Below, in pieces: positions 1 to 12,659 of a stretch of 64,000 bases of DNA. Within the stretch, counting starts at the first letter, position 1; every line of letters begins with the position of its first letter. Origin of the DNA: Clusia tigrina (lineage: Eukaryota > Arthropoda > Insecta > Diptera > Clusiidae); the NCBI GenBank assembly GCA_920105625.2, contig OV050031.1, forward strand, positions 96,229,676 to 96,293,675, written 5' to 3'. Position numbers and translations under genes: made by a program. The notes beneath the pieces were generated by a model that saw only the letters and a program-made list of their open reading frames with translations, searched no databases and was not told the origin of the DNA.

Positions 1-1372
1 TTTGATTTGGGACTCAAGGGTAGCATAGCTTTGAGCGATAGCTTAAATTGACAAGAGGCTCGAGTACTTTATTGTTACAATATTTCAAGGTTTTATGACG
101 CTCCAGTGAAAAGTTACAAGCATTTGTATGTTGCAAACTTTGATAGGTGTAGGACGTACCGTACAGAAGTTAGGGCCATTTGAAGTTTTATCAGTGTATG
201 ATTTGGGACTCAAGGGTAGCATAGCTTTGAGCGATAGCTTAAATTGACAAGAGGCTCGAGTACTTTATTGTTACAAAATTTCAAGGTTTTATGACACTCC
301 AATAAAAAGTTACAAGCATTTCTATGTTGCAAACTTTGAGAGGTGTAGGACGTACCGTACAGAAGTTAGGGCCATTTGAAGTTTTATCAGTGTTTTATTT
401 GGGATTCAAGGGTAGCATAGCTTTGAGCGATAGCTTAAATTGACAAGAGGCTCGAGTACTTTATTGTTACAAAATTTCAAGGTTTTATGACGCTCCAGTA
501 AAAAGTTACAAGCATTTGTATGTTGCAAACTTTGATAGGTGTAGGACGTACCGTATAGAAGTTAGGGCCATTTGATGTCGCACCAGTGTTTGATTTGGGA
601 CTCACGGGTAGCATAGCTTTGAGCGATAGCTTAAATTGACAAGAGGCTCGAGTACTTTATTGTTACAAAATTTCAAGGTTTTATGACGCTCCAGTGAAAA
701 GTTACAAGCAATTGTATGTTGCAAACTTTGATAGGTGTAGGACGTACCGTATATAAGTTAGGGCCATTTGAAGTTTTATCAGTGATTGATTTGGGATTCA
801 AGGCTAGCATAGCTTTGAGCGATAGCTTAAATTGACAAGAGGTTCGAGTACTTTATTGTTACAAAATTTCCAGGTTTTATGACTCTCCAGTAAAAAGTTA
901 CAAGCGTTTGTATGTTGCAAACTTTGATAGGTGTAGGACGTACTGTATAGAATTTAGGGCCATTTGAAGTTTTATCAGTGTTTGATTTGGGATAAAAGGG
1001 TAGCATAGCTTTGAGCGATAGCTTAAATTGACAAGAGGCTCGAGTACTTTATTGTTACAAAATTTCAAGGTTTTATGACGCTCCAGTAAAAAGTTACAAG
1101 CATTTATATGTTGCAAACTTTGATAGGTGTAGGACGTACCGTACAGAAGTTAGGGCCATTTGAAGTTTTATCAGTGTTTTATTTGGGATTCAAAGATAGC
1201 ATAGCTTTGAGCAATAGCTTAAATTGACAAGAGGGCCGAGTACTTTATTGTTACAAAATTTCAAGGTTTTATGACGCTCCAGTAAAAAGTTACAAGCATT
1301 TGTATGTTGCAAACTTTGATAGGTGTAGGACGTACCGTATAGAAGTTAGGGCCATTTGAAGTTTTATCAGTG

Positions 1373-1568
1373 TTTGATTTGGGACTCAAGGGTAGCATAG
1401 CTTTGAGCGATAGCTTAAATTGACAAGAGGCTCGAGTACTTTATTGTTACAAAATTTCAAGGTTTTATGACGCTCCAGTAAAAAGTTACAAGCATTTGTA
1501 TGTTGCAAACTTTGATAGGTGTAGGACGTACCGTATAGAAGTTAGGGCCATTTGAAGTTTTATCAGTG
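1373..1568 (+). repeat. Monomer subtype A (near consensus)
   Basis: Carries none of the diagnostic changes and is the best single representative of the satellite. It usually follows B and turns the 12-mer HOR into a 13-mer when present. Copies of this class become more frequent in domain 2. Confidence 0.85.
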
Positions 1569-1764
1569 TTTTATTTGGGACTTAAGGGTAGCATAGCTTT
1601 GAGCGATAGCTTAAATTGACAAGAGGCTCGAGTACTTTATTGTTACAAAATTTCAAGGTTTTATGACGCTCCAGTAAAAAGTTACAAGGATTTGTATGTT
1701 GCAAACTTTGATAGGTGTAGGACGTACCGTATAGAAGTTAGGGCCATTTGAAGTTTTATCAGTG
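1569..1764 (+). repeat. Monomer subtype N
   Basis: Starts TTTTATTTGGGACTTAAGGG and has TACAAGGATTTG (C121G). It follows A at 1,569, 4,900 and 7,056, and is then followed by a unit with CATTCGTATG. It represents an alternative HOR path A-N-L' that replaces F-G-L in the first 8 kb and, in part, at 11.6 and 15.5 kb. Confidence 0.82.
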
Positions 1765-2744
1765 TTTGATTTGGGACTCAAGGGTAGCATAGCTTTGAGC
1801 GATAGCTTAAATTGACAAGAGGCTCGAGTACTTTATTGTTACAAAATTTCAAGGTTTTATGACGCTCCAGTGAAAAGTTACAAGCATTCGTATGTTGCAA
1901 ACTTTGATAGGTGTAGGACGTACCGTACAGAAGTTAGGGCCATTTGAAGTTTTATCAGTGATTGATTTGGGACTCAAGGGTAGCATAGCTTTGAGCGATA
2001 GCTTAAATTGACAAGAGGCTCGAGTACTTTATTGTTACAATATTTCAAGGTTTTATGATGCTCCAGTGAAAAGTTACAAGCATTTGTATGTTGCAAACTT
2101 TGATAGGTGTAGGACGTACCGTACAGAAGTTAGGGCCATTTGAAGTTTTATCAGTGTTTGATTTGGGACTCAAGGGTAGCATAGCTTTGAGCGATAGCTT
2201 AAATTGACAAGAGGCTCGAGTACTTTATTGTTACAAAATTTCAAGGTTTTATGACACTCCAATAAAAAGTTACAAGCATTTCTATGTTGCAAACTTTGAG
2301 AGGTGTAGGACGTACCGTACAGAAGTTAGGGCCATTTGAAGTTTTATCAGTGTTTGATTTGGGACTCAAGGGTAGCATAGCTTTGAGCGATAGCTTAAAT
2401 TGACAAGAGGCTCGAGTACTTTATTGTTACAAAATTTCAAGGTTTTATGACGCTCCAGTAAAAAGTTACAAGCATTTGTATGTTGCAAACTTTGATAGGT
2501 GTAGGACGTACCGTACAGAATTTAGGGCCATTTGAAGTTTTATCAGTGTTTGATTTGGGACTCAAGGGTAGCATAGCTTTGAGCGATAGCTTAAATTGAC
2601 AAGAGGCTCGAGTACTTTATTGTTACAAAATTTCAAGGTTTTATGACGCTCCAATAAAAAGTTACAAGCATTTGTAGGTTGCCAACTTTGATAGGTGTAG
2701 GACGTACCGTATAGAAGTTAGGGCCATTTGATGTCTCATCAGTG

Positions 2745-2939
2745 TTTGATTTATACTCACGGGTAGCATAGCTTTGAGCGATAGCTTAAATTGACTAGAG
2801 GCTCGAGTACTTTATTGTTACAAAATTTCAAGTTTTTATGACGCTCCAGTGAAATGTTACAAGCAATTGTATGTTGCAAACTTTGATAGGTGTAGGACGT
2901 ACCGTATAGAAGTTAGGGCCATTTGAAGTTTTATCAGTG
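2745..2939 (+). repeat. 195-bp D unit with 1-bp deletion
   Basis: The head reads GATTTATACTCAC where other D units read GATTTGGGACTCAC, giving 195 bp. The matching unit in the second duplication copy (about 8,429) is intact, so the deletion postdates the duplication. This single base sets the phase of everything up to 24.35 kb. Confidence 0.85.
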
Positions 2940-4682
2940 ATTGATTTGGGATTCAAGGGTAGCATAGCTTTGAGCGATAGCTTAAATTGACAAGAGGCTC
3001 GAGTACTTTATTGTTACAAAATTTCAAGGTTTTATGACTCTCCAGTAAAAAGTTACAAGCATTTGTATGTTGCAAACTTTGATAGGTGTAGGACGTACTG
3101 TATAGAATTTAGGGCCATTTGAAGTTTTATCAGTGTTTGATTTGGGATTCAAGGGTAGCATAGCTTTGAGCGATAGCTTAAATTGACAAGAGGCTCGAGT
3201 ACTTTATTGTTACAAAATTTCAAGGTTTTATGACGCTCCAGTAAAAAGTTACAAGCATTTATATGTTGCAAACTTTGATAGGTGTAGGACGTACCGTACA
3301 GAAGTTAGGGCCATTTGAAGTTTTATCAGTGTTTTATTTGGGATTCAAAGATAGCATAGCTTTGAGCAATAGCTTAAATTGACAAGAGGCTCGAGTACTT
3401 TATTGTTACAAAATTTCAAGGTTTTATGACGCTCCAGTAAAAAGTTACAAGCATTTGTATGTTGCAAACTTTGATAGGTGTAGGACGTACCGTATAGAAG
3501 TTAGGGCCATTTGAAGTTTTATCAGTGTTTGATTTGGGACTCAAGGGTAGCATAGCTTTGAGCGATAGCTGAAATTGACAAGAGGCTCGAGTACTTTATT
3601 GTTACAAAATTTCAAGGTTTTATGACGCTCCAGTAAAAAGTTACAAGCATTTGTATGTTGCAAACTTTGATAGGTGTAGGACGTACCGTATAGAAGTTAG
3701 GGCCATTTGAAGTTTTATCAGTGTTTGATTTGGGACTCAAGGGTAGCATAGCTTTGAGCGATAGCTTAAATTGACAAGAGGCTCGAGTACTTTATTGTTA
3801 CAAAATTTCAAGGTTTTATGACGCGCCAATAAAAAGTTACAAGCATTTGTATATTGCAAACTTTGATAGGTGTAGGACGTACCGTATAGAAGTTAGGGCC
3901 ATTTGAAGTTTTACCAGTGTTTGATTTGGGACTTAAGGGTAGCATAGCTTTGAGCGATAGCTTAAATTGACAAGAGGCTCGAGTACTTTATTGTTACAAA
4001 ATATCAAGGTTTTATGACGCTCCAATAAAAAGTTACAAGCATTTGTATGTTGCAAACTTTGATAGGTGTAGGACGTACCGTATAGAAGTTAGGGCCATTT
4101 GAAGTTTTATCAGTGTTTGATTTGGGACTCAAGGGTAGCATAGCTTTGAGCGATAGCTTAAATTGACAAGAGGCTCGAGTACTTTATTGTTACAAAATTT
4201 CAAGGTTTTATGACGCTCCAGTGAAAAGTTACAAGCATTTCTATGTTGCAAACTTTGAGAGGTGTAGGACGTACCGTACAGAAGTTAGGGCCATTTGAAG
4301 TTTTATCAGTGTTTTATTTGGGATTCAAGGGTAGCATAGCTTTGAGCGATAGCTTAAATTGACAAGAGGCTCGTGTACTTTATTGTTACAAAATTTCAAG
4401 GTTTTATGACGCTCCAGTAAAAAGTTACAAGCATTTGTATGTTGCAAACTTTGATAGGTGTAGGACGTACTGTATAGAAGTTAGGGCCATTTGAAGTTTT
4501 ATCAGTGTTTGATTTGGGACTTAAGGGTAGCATAGCTTTGAGCGATAGCTTAAATTGACAAGAGGCTCGAGTACTTTATTGTTACAAAATTTCAAGGTTT
4601 TATGACGCTCCACTAAAAAGTTACAAGCATTTGTATGTTGCAAACTTTAATGAGTGTAGGACGTACCGTATAGAAGTTAGGG

Positions 4683-5300
4683 CCATTTGAAGTTTTATCA
4701 GTGTTTGATTTGGGACTCAAGGGTAGCATAGCTTTGAGCGATAGCTTAAATTGACAAGAGGCTCGAGTACTTTATTGTTACAAAATTTCAAGGTTTTATG
4801 ACGCTCCAGTAAAAAGTTACAAGCATTTGTATGTTGCAAACTTTGATAGGTGTAGGACGTACCGTATAGAAGTTAGGGCCATTTGAAGTTTTATCAGTGT
4901 TTTATTTGGGACTTAAGGGTAGCATAGCTTTGAGCGATAGCTTAAATTGACAAGAGGCTCGAGTACTTTATTGTTACAAAATTTCAAGGTTTTATGACGC
5001 TCCAGTAAAAAGTTACAAGGATTTGTATGTTGCAAACTTTGATAGGTGTAGGTCGTACCGTATAGAAGTTAGGGCCATTTGAAGTTTTATCAGTGTTTGA
5101 TTTGGGACTCAAGGGTAGCATAGCTTTGAGCGATAGCTTAAATTGACAAGAGGCTCGAGTACTTTATTGTTACAAAATTTCAAGGTTTTATGACGCTCCA
5201 GTGAAAAGTTACAAGCATTCGTATGTTGCAAACTTTGATAGGTGTAGGACGTACCGTACAGAAGTTAGGGCCATTAGAAGTTTTATCAGTGATTGATTTG
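4683..5300 (+). repeat. Three-unit block repeating 1,352-1,970
   Basis: The A-N-L' run with AAGGATTTG and CATTCGTATG recurs here at an offset of 3,331 bp (17 units less the 1-bp deletion). It lies between the matched end of duplication copy 1 and the start of copy 2, so the 28-unit period itself was built from an earlier 17-unit event. Confidence 0.75.
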
Positions 5301-5487
5301 GGACTCAAGGGTAGCATAGCTTTGAGCGATAGCTTAAATTGACAAGAGGCTCGAGTACTTTATTGTTACAAAATTTCAAGGTTTTATGACGCTCCAATAA
5401 AAAGTTACAAGCATTTGTATGTTGCAAACTTTGATAGGTGTAGGACGTACCGTATAGAAGTTAGGGCCATTTGAATTTTTATCAGTG

Positions 5488-8400
5488 TTTGATTTGGGAC
5501 TCAAGGGTAGCATAGCTTTGAGCGATAGCTTAAATTGACAAGAGGCTCGAGTACTTTATTGTTACAATATTTCAAGGTTTTATGACGCTCCAGTGAAAAG
5601 TTACAAGCATTTGTATGTTGCAAACTTTGATAGGTGTAGGACGTACCGTACAGAAGTTAGGGCCATTTGAAGTTTTATCAGTGTATGATTTGGGACTCAA
5701 GGGTAGCATAGCTTTGAGCGATAGCTTAAATTGACAAGAGGCTCGAGTACTTTATTGTTACAAAATTTCAAGGTTTTATGACACTCCAATAAAAAGTTAC
5801 AAGCATTTCTATGTTGCAAACTTTGAGAGGTGTAGGACGTACCGTACAGAAGTTAGGGCCATTTGAAGTTTTATCAGTGTTTTATTTGGGATTCAAGGGT
5901 AGCATAGCTTTGAGCGATAGCTTAAATTGACAAGAGGCTCGAGTACTTTATTGTTACAAAATTTCAAGGTTTTATGACGCTCCAGTAAAAAGTTACAAGC
6001 ATTTGTATGTTTCAAACTTTGATAGGTGTAGGACGTACCGTATAGAAGTTAGGGCCATTTGATGTCGCACCAGTGTTTGATTTGGGACTCACGGGTAGCA
6101 TAGCTTTGAGCGATAGCTTAAATTGACAAGAGGCTCGAGTACTTTATTGTTACAAAATTTCAAGGTTTTATGACGCTCCAGTGAAAAGTTACAAGCAATT
6201 GTATGTTGCAAACTTTGATAGGTGTAGGACGTACCGTATATAAGTTAGGGCCATTTGAAGTTTTATCAGTGATTGATTTGGGATTCAAGGCTAGCATAGC
6301 TTTGAGCGATAGCTTAAATTGACAAGAGGTTCGAGTACTTTATTGTTACAAAATTTCAAGGTTTTATGACTCTCCAGTAAAAAGTTACAAGCATTTGTAT
6401 GTTGCAAACTTTGATAGGTGTAGGACGTACTGTATAGAATTTAGGGCCATTTGAAGTTTTATCAGTGTTTGATTTGGGATAAAAGGGTAGCATAGCTTTG
6501 AGCGATAGCTTAAATTGACAAGAGGCTCGAGTACTTTATTGTTACAAAATTTCAAGGTTTTATGACGCTCCAGTAAAAAGTTACAAGCATTTATATGTTG
6601 CAAACTTTGATAGGTGTAGGACGTACCGTACAGAAGTTAGGGCCATTTGAAGTTTTATCAGTGTTTTATTTGGGATTCAAAGATAGCATAGCTTTGAGCA
6701 ATAGCTTAAATTGACAAGAGGCTCGAGTACTTTATTGTTACAAAATTTCAAGGTTTTATGACGCTCCAGTAAAAAGTTACAAGCATTTGTATGTTGCAAA
6801 CTTTGATAGGTGTAGGACGTACCGTATAGAAGTTAGGGCCATTTGAAGTTTTATCAGTGTTTGATTTGGGACTCAAGGGTAGCATAGCTTTGAGCGATAG
6901 CTTAAATTGACAAGAGGCTCGAGTACTTTATTGTTACAAAATTTCAAGGTTTTATGACGCTCCAGTAAAAAGTTACAAGCATTTGTATGTTGCAAACTTT
7001 GATAGGTGTAGGACGTACCGTATAGAAGTTAGGGCCATTTGAAGTTTTATCAGTGTTTTATTTGGGACTTAAGGGTAGCATAGCTTTGAGCGATAGCTTA
7101 AATTGACAAGAGGCTCGAGTACTTTATTGTTACAAAATTTCAAGGTTTTATGACGCTCCAGTAAAAAGTTACAAGGATTTGTATGTTGCAAACTTTGATA
7201 GGTGTAGGACGTACCGTATAGAAGTTAGGGCCATTTGAAGTTTTATCAGTGTTTGATTTGGGACTCAAGGGTAGCATAGCTTTGAGCGATAGCTTAAATT
7301 GACAAGAGGCTCGAGTACTTTATTGTTACAAAATTTCAAGGTTTTATGACGCTCCAGTGAAAAGTTACAAGCATTCGTATGTTGCAAACTTTGATAGGTG
7401 TAGGACGTACCGTACAGAAGTTAGGGCCATTTGAAGTTTTATCAGTGATTGATTTGGGACTCAAGGGTAGCATAGCTTTGAGCGATAGCTTAAATTGACA
7501 AGAGGCTCGAGTACTTTATTGTTACAATATTTCAAGGTTTTATGATGCTCCAGTGAAAAGTTACAAGCATTTGTATGTTGCAAACTTTGATAGGTGTAGG
7601 ACGTACCGTACAGAAGTTAGGGCCATTTGAAGTTTTATCAGTGTTTGATTTGGGACTCAAGGGTAGCATAGCTTTGAGCGATAGCTTAAATTGACAAGAG
7701 GCTCGAGTACTTTATTGTTACAAAATTTCAAGGTTTTATGACACTCCAATAAAAAGTTACAAGCATTTCTATGTTGCAAACTTTGAGAGGTGTAGGACGT
7801 ACCGTACAGAAGTTAGGGCCATTTGAAGTTTTATCAGTGTTTTATTTGGGATTCAAGGGTAGCATAGCTTTGAGCGATAGCTTAAATTGACAAGAGGCTC
7901 GAGTACTTTATTGTTACAAAATTTCAAGGTTTTATGACGCTCCAGTAAAAAGTTACAAGCATTTGTATGTTGCAAACTTTGATAGGTGTAGGACGTACTG
8001 TATAGAAGTTAGGGCCATTTGAAGTTTTATCAGTGTTTGATTTGCGACTTAAGGGTAGCATAGCTTTGAGCGATAGCTTAAATTGACAAGAGGCTCGAGT
8101 ACTTTATTGTTACAAAGTTTCAAGGTTTTATAACGCTCCAGTAAAAAGTTACAAGCATTTGTATGTTGCAAACTTTGATAGGTGTAGGACGTACCGTACA
8201 GAATTTAGGGCCATTTGAAGTTTTATCAGTGTTTGATTTGGGACTCAAGGGTAGCATAGCTTTGAGCGATAGCTTAAATTGACAAGAGGCTCGAGTACTT
8301 TATTGTTACAAAATTTCAAGGTTTTATGACGCTCCAATAAAAAGTTACAAGCATTTGTAGGTTGCCAACTTTGATAGGTGTAGGACGTACCGTATAGAAG

Positions 8401-10354
8401 TTAGGGCCATTTGATGTCTCATCAGTGTTTGATTTGGGACTCACGGGTAGCATAGCTTTGAGCGATAGCTTAAATTGACAAGAGGCTCGAGTACTTTATT
8501 GTTACAAAATTTCAAGTTTTTATGACGCTCCAGTGAAATGTTACAAGCAATTGTATGTTGCAAACTTTGATAGGTGTAGGACGTACCGTATAGAAGTTAG
8601 GGCCATTTGAAGTTTTATCAGTGATTGATTTGGGATTCAAGGGTAGCATAGCTTTGAGCGATAGCTTAAATTGACAAGAGGCTCGAGTACTTTATTGTTA
8701 CAAAATTTCAAGGTTTTATGACTCTCCAGTAAAAAGTTACAAGCATTTGTATGTTGCAAACTTTGATAGGTGTAGGACGTACTGTATAGAATTTAGGGCC
8801 ATTTGAAGTTTTATCAGTGTTTGATTTGGGATTCAAGGGTAGCATAGCTTTGAGCGATAGCTTAAATTGACAAGAGGCTCGAGTACTTTATTGTTACAAA
8901 ATTTCAAGGTTTTATGACGCTCCAGTAAAAAGTTACAAGCATTTATATGTTGCAAACTTTGATAGGTGTAGGACGTACCGTACAGAAGTTAGGGCCATTT
9001 GAAGTTTTATCAGTGTTTTATTTGGGATTCAAAGATAGCATAGCTTTGAGCAATAGCTTAAATTGACAAGAGGCTCGAGTACTTTATTGTTACAAAATTT
9101 CAAGGTTTTATGACGCTCCAGTAAAAAGTTACAAGCATTTGTATGTTGCAAACTTTGATAGGTGTAGGACGTACCGTATAGAAGTTAGGGCCATTTGAAG
9201 TTTTATCAGTGTTTGATTTGGGACTCAAGGGTAGCATAGCTTTGAGCGATAGCTGAAATTGACAAGAGGCTCGAGTACTTTATTGTTACAAAATTTCAAG
9301 GTTTTATGACGCTCCAGTAAAAAGTTACAAGCATTTGTATGTTGCAAATTTTGATAGGTGTAGGACGTACCGTATAGAAGTTAGGGCCATTTGAAGTTTT
9401 ATCAGTGTTTGATTTGGGACTCAAGGGTAGCATAGCTTTGAGCGATAGCTTAAATTGACAAGAGGCTCGAGTACTTTATTGTTACAAAATTTCAAGGTTT
9501 TATGACGCTCCAATAAAAAGTTACAAGCATTTGTATATTGCAAACTTTGATAGGTGTAGGACGTACCGTATAGAAGTTAGGGCCATTTGAAGTTTTACCA
9601 GTGTTTGATTTGGGACTTAAGGGTAGCATAGCTTTGAGCGATAGCTTAAATTGACAAGAGGCTCGAGTACTTTATTGTTACAAAATATCAAGGTTTTATG
9701 ACGCTCCAATAAAAAGTTACAAGCATTTGTATGTTGCAAACTTTGATAGGTGTAGGACGTACCGTATAGAAGTTAGGGCCATTTGAAGTTTTATCAGTGT
9801 TTGATTTGGGACTCAAGGGTAGCATAGCTTTGAGCGATAGCTTAAATTGACAAGAGGCTCGAGTACTTTATTGTTACAAAATTTCAAGGTTTTATGACGC
9901 TCCAGTGAAAAGTTACAAGCATTTCTATGTTGCAAACTTTGAGAGGTGTAGGACGTACCGTACAGAAGTTAGGGCCATTTGAAGTTTTATCAGTGTTTTA
10001 TTTGGGATTCAAGGGTAGCATAGCTTTGAGCGATAGCTTAAATTGACAAGAGGCTCGTGTACTTTATTGTTACAAAATTTCAAGGTTTTATGACGCTCCA
10101 GTAAAAAGTTACAAGCATTTGTATGTTGCAAACTTTGATAGGTGTAGGACGTACTGTATAGAAGTTAGGGCCATTTGAAGTTTTATCAGTGTTTGATTTG
10201 GGACTTAAGGGTAGCATAGCTTTGAGCGATAGCTTAAATTGACAAGAGGCTCGAGTACTTTATTGTTACAAAATTTCAAGGTTTTATGACGCTCCACTAA
10301 AAAGTTACAAGCATTTGTATGTTGCAAACTTTAATGAGTGTAGGACGTACCGTA
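5488..10354 (+). repeat. 28/29-unit segmental duplication, copy 2
   Basis: Directly repeats the content of 1-4,670 and retains the extra I/J pair missing from copy 1. Scattered single differences (ATGTTTCAAAC near 6,009, AAAGTTTCAAGG near 8,116, TTTATAACG near 8,130) show it is a real divergent copy and not simple sequence duplication in assembly. Confidence 0.9.
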
Positions 10355-10929
10355 CAGAATTTAATGCCATTTGAAGTTTTATCAGTGTTTGATTTGGGAC
10401 TCAAGGGTAGCATAGCTTTGAGCGATAGCTTAAATTGACAAGAGGCTCGAGTACTTTATTGTTACAAAATTTCAAGGTTTTATGACGCTCCAATAAAAAG
10501 TTAGAAGCATTTGTATGTTGCCAACTTTGATAGGTGTAGGACGTACCGTATAGAAGTTAGGGCCATTTGATGTCTCATCAGTGTTTGATTTGGGACTCAC
10601 GGGCAGCATAGCTTTGAGCGATAGCTTAAATTGACAAGAGGCTCGAGTACTTTATTGTTACAAAATTTCAAGGTTTTATGACGCTCCAGTGAAAAGTTAC
10701 AAGCAATTGTATGTTGCAAACTTTGATAGGTGTAGGACGTACCGTATAGAAGTTAGGGCCATTTGAAGTTTTATCAGTGATTGATTTGGGATTCAAGGGT
10801 AGCATAGCTTTGAGCGATAGCTTAAATTTACAAGAGGCTCGAGTACTTTATTGTTACAAAATTTCAAGGTTTTATGACTCTCCAGTAAAAAGTTACAAGC
10901 GTTTGTATGTTGCAAACTTTGATAGGTGT

Positions 10930-12200
10930 AGGACGTACTGTATAGAATTTAGGGCCATTTGAAGTTTTATCAGTGTTTGATTTGGGATTCAAGGGTAGCA
11001 TAGCTTTGAGCGATAGCTTAAATTGACAAGAGGCTCGAGTACTTTATTGTTACCAAATTTCAAGGTTTTATGACGCTCCAGTAAAAAGTTACAAGCATTT
11101 ATATGTTGCAAACTTTGATAGGTGTAGGACGTACCGTACAGAAGTTAGGGCCATTTGAAGTTTTGTCAGTGTTTTATTTGGGATTCAAAGATAGCATAGC
11201 TTTGAGCAATAGCTTAAATTGACAAGAGGCTCGAGTACTTTATTGTTACAAAATTTCAAGGTTTTATGACGCTCCAGTAAAAAGTTACAAGCATTTGTAT
11301 GTTGCAAACTTTGATAGGTGTAGGACGTACCGTATAGAAGTTAAGGCCATTTGAAGTTTTATCAGTGTTTGATTTGGGACTCAAGGGTAGCATAGCTTTG
11401 AGCGATAGCTTAAATTGACAAGAGGCTCGAGTACTTTATTGTTACAAAATTTCAAGGTTTTATGACGCTCCAGTAAAAAGTTACAAGCATTTGTATGTTG
11501 CAAACTTTGATAGGTGTAGGATGTACCGTATAGAAGTTAGGGCCATTTGAAGTTTTATCAGTGTTTGATTAGGGACTTAAGGGTAGCATAGCTTTGAGCG
11601 ATAGCTTAAATTGACAAGAGGCTCGAGTACTTTATTGTTACAAAATTTCAAGGTTTTATGACGCTCCAGTAAAAAGTTACAAGGATTTGTATGTTGCAAA
11701 CTTTGATAGGTGTAGGACGTACCGTATAGAAGTTAGGGCCATTTGAATTTTTATCAGTGTTTGATTTGGGACTCAAGGGTAGCATAGCTTTGAGCGATAG
11801 CTTAAATTGACAAGAGGCTCGAGTACTTTATTGTTACAATATTTCAAGGTTTTATGACGCTCCAGTGAAAAGTTACAAGCATTTGTATGTTGCAAACTTT
11901 GATAGGTGTAGGACGTACCGTACAGAAGTTAGGGCCATTTGAAGTTTTATCAGTGTTTGATTTGGGACTCAAGGGTAGCATAGCTTTGAGCGATAGCTTA
12001 AATTGACAAGAGGCTCGAGTACTTTATTGTTACAAAATTTCAAGGTTTTATGACACTCCAATAAAAAGTTACAAGCATTTCTATGTTGCAAACTTTGAGA
12101 GGTGTAGGACGTACCGTACAGAAGTTAGGGCCATTTGATGTTTTATCAGTGTTTTATTTGGGATTCAAGGGTAGCATAGCTTTGAGCGATAGCTTAAATT
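10930..12200 (+). repeat. 20-unit-offset duplication, copy 1
   Basis: Matches 14,850-16,120 at an offset of 3,920 bp. Shared rare variants: GAAGTTAAGGCC (11,337 and 15,257), GGATGTACC (11,519 and 15,439) and TGATGTTTTATC at the end of E (12,137 and 16,057). The run contains K-B-A-A-N-M-E. Copy-specific changes include TACCAAATTT near 11,052 and GATTAGGG near 11,567. Confidence 0.82.
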
Positions 12201-12659
12201 GACAAGAGGCTCGAGTACTTTATTGTTACAAAATTTCAAGGTTTTATGACGCTCCAGTAAAAAGTTACAAGCATTTGTATGTTGCAAACTTTGATAGGTG
12301 TAGGACTTACTGTATAGAAGTTAGGGCCATTTGAAGTTTTATCAGTGTTTGATTTGGGACTTAAGGGTAGCATAGCTTTGAGCGATAGCTTAAATTGACA
12401 AGAGGCTCGAGTACTTTATTGTTACAAAATTTCAAGGTTTTATGACGCTCCAGTAAAAAGTTACAAGCATTTGTATGTTGCAAACTTTGATAGGTGTAGG
12501 ACGTACCGTACAGAATTTAGGGCCATTTGAAGTTTTATCAGTGTTTGATTTGGGACTCAAGGGTAGCATAGCTTTGAGCGATAGCTTAAATTGACAAGAG
12601 GCTCGAGTACTTTATTGTTACAAAATTTCAAGGTTTTATGACGCTCCAATAAAAAGTTA

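Larger units (their letters stand above)
1..4670 (+). repeat. 28/29-unit segmental duplication, copy 1
   Basis: Matches 5,488-10,354 unit by unit. It shares rare private changes such as GTGTATGATTT at the second unit, GGGATAAAAGGG, CTCGTGTAC, CCACTAAAAAG and TTTAATGAGTG. The offset is 5,487 bp (28 units minus a 1-bp deletion near 2,750) before about 2,350 and 5,684 bp (29 units) after it. Copy 1 therefore lacks one unit: an I head and J tail have been joined into the single unit 2,353-2,548. The match ends at CGTACCGTA within the unit that starts at 4,508. Confidence 0.9.

Noticed and set aside
898..1116. 72-codon open frame on the minus strand, with a near-copy at 6,385-6,603
   Set aside because: It is the satellite unit read on the reverse strand. 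It stays open only because the variant GGGATAAAAGGG removes the TGA that ordinary units have at unit 12-17. The second copy exists because the block is duplicated. No start context, codon bias or domain.
1..10354. Assembly artefact as explanation for the 5.5-kb repeat
   Set aside because: The copies differ by one whole unit, a 1-bp deletion and scattered substitutions, which simple mis-joining would not create. Read-level confirmation was not possible here.
10777..10962. 61-codon open frame on the plus strand
   Set aside because: It lies inside one C-type unit and is open only because AAATTGACAAG became AAATTTACAAG, losing a TGA. It does not extend beyond the unit.
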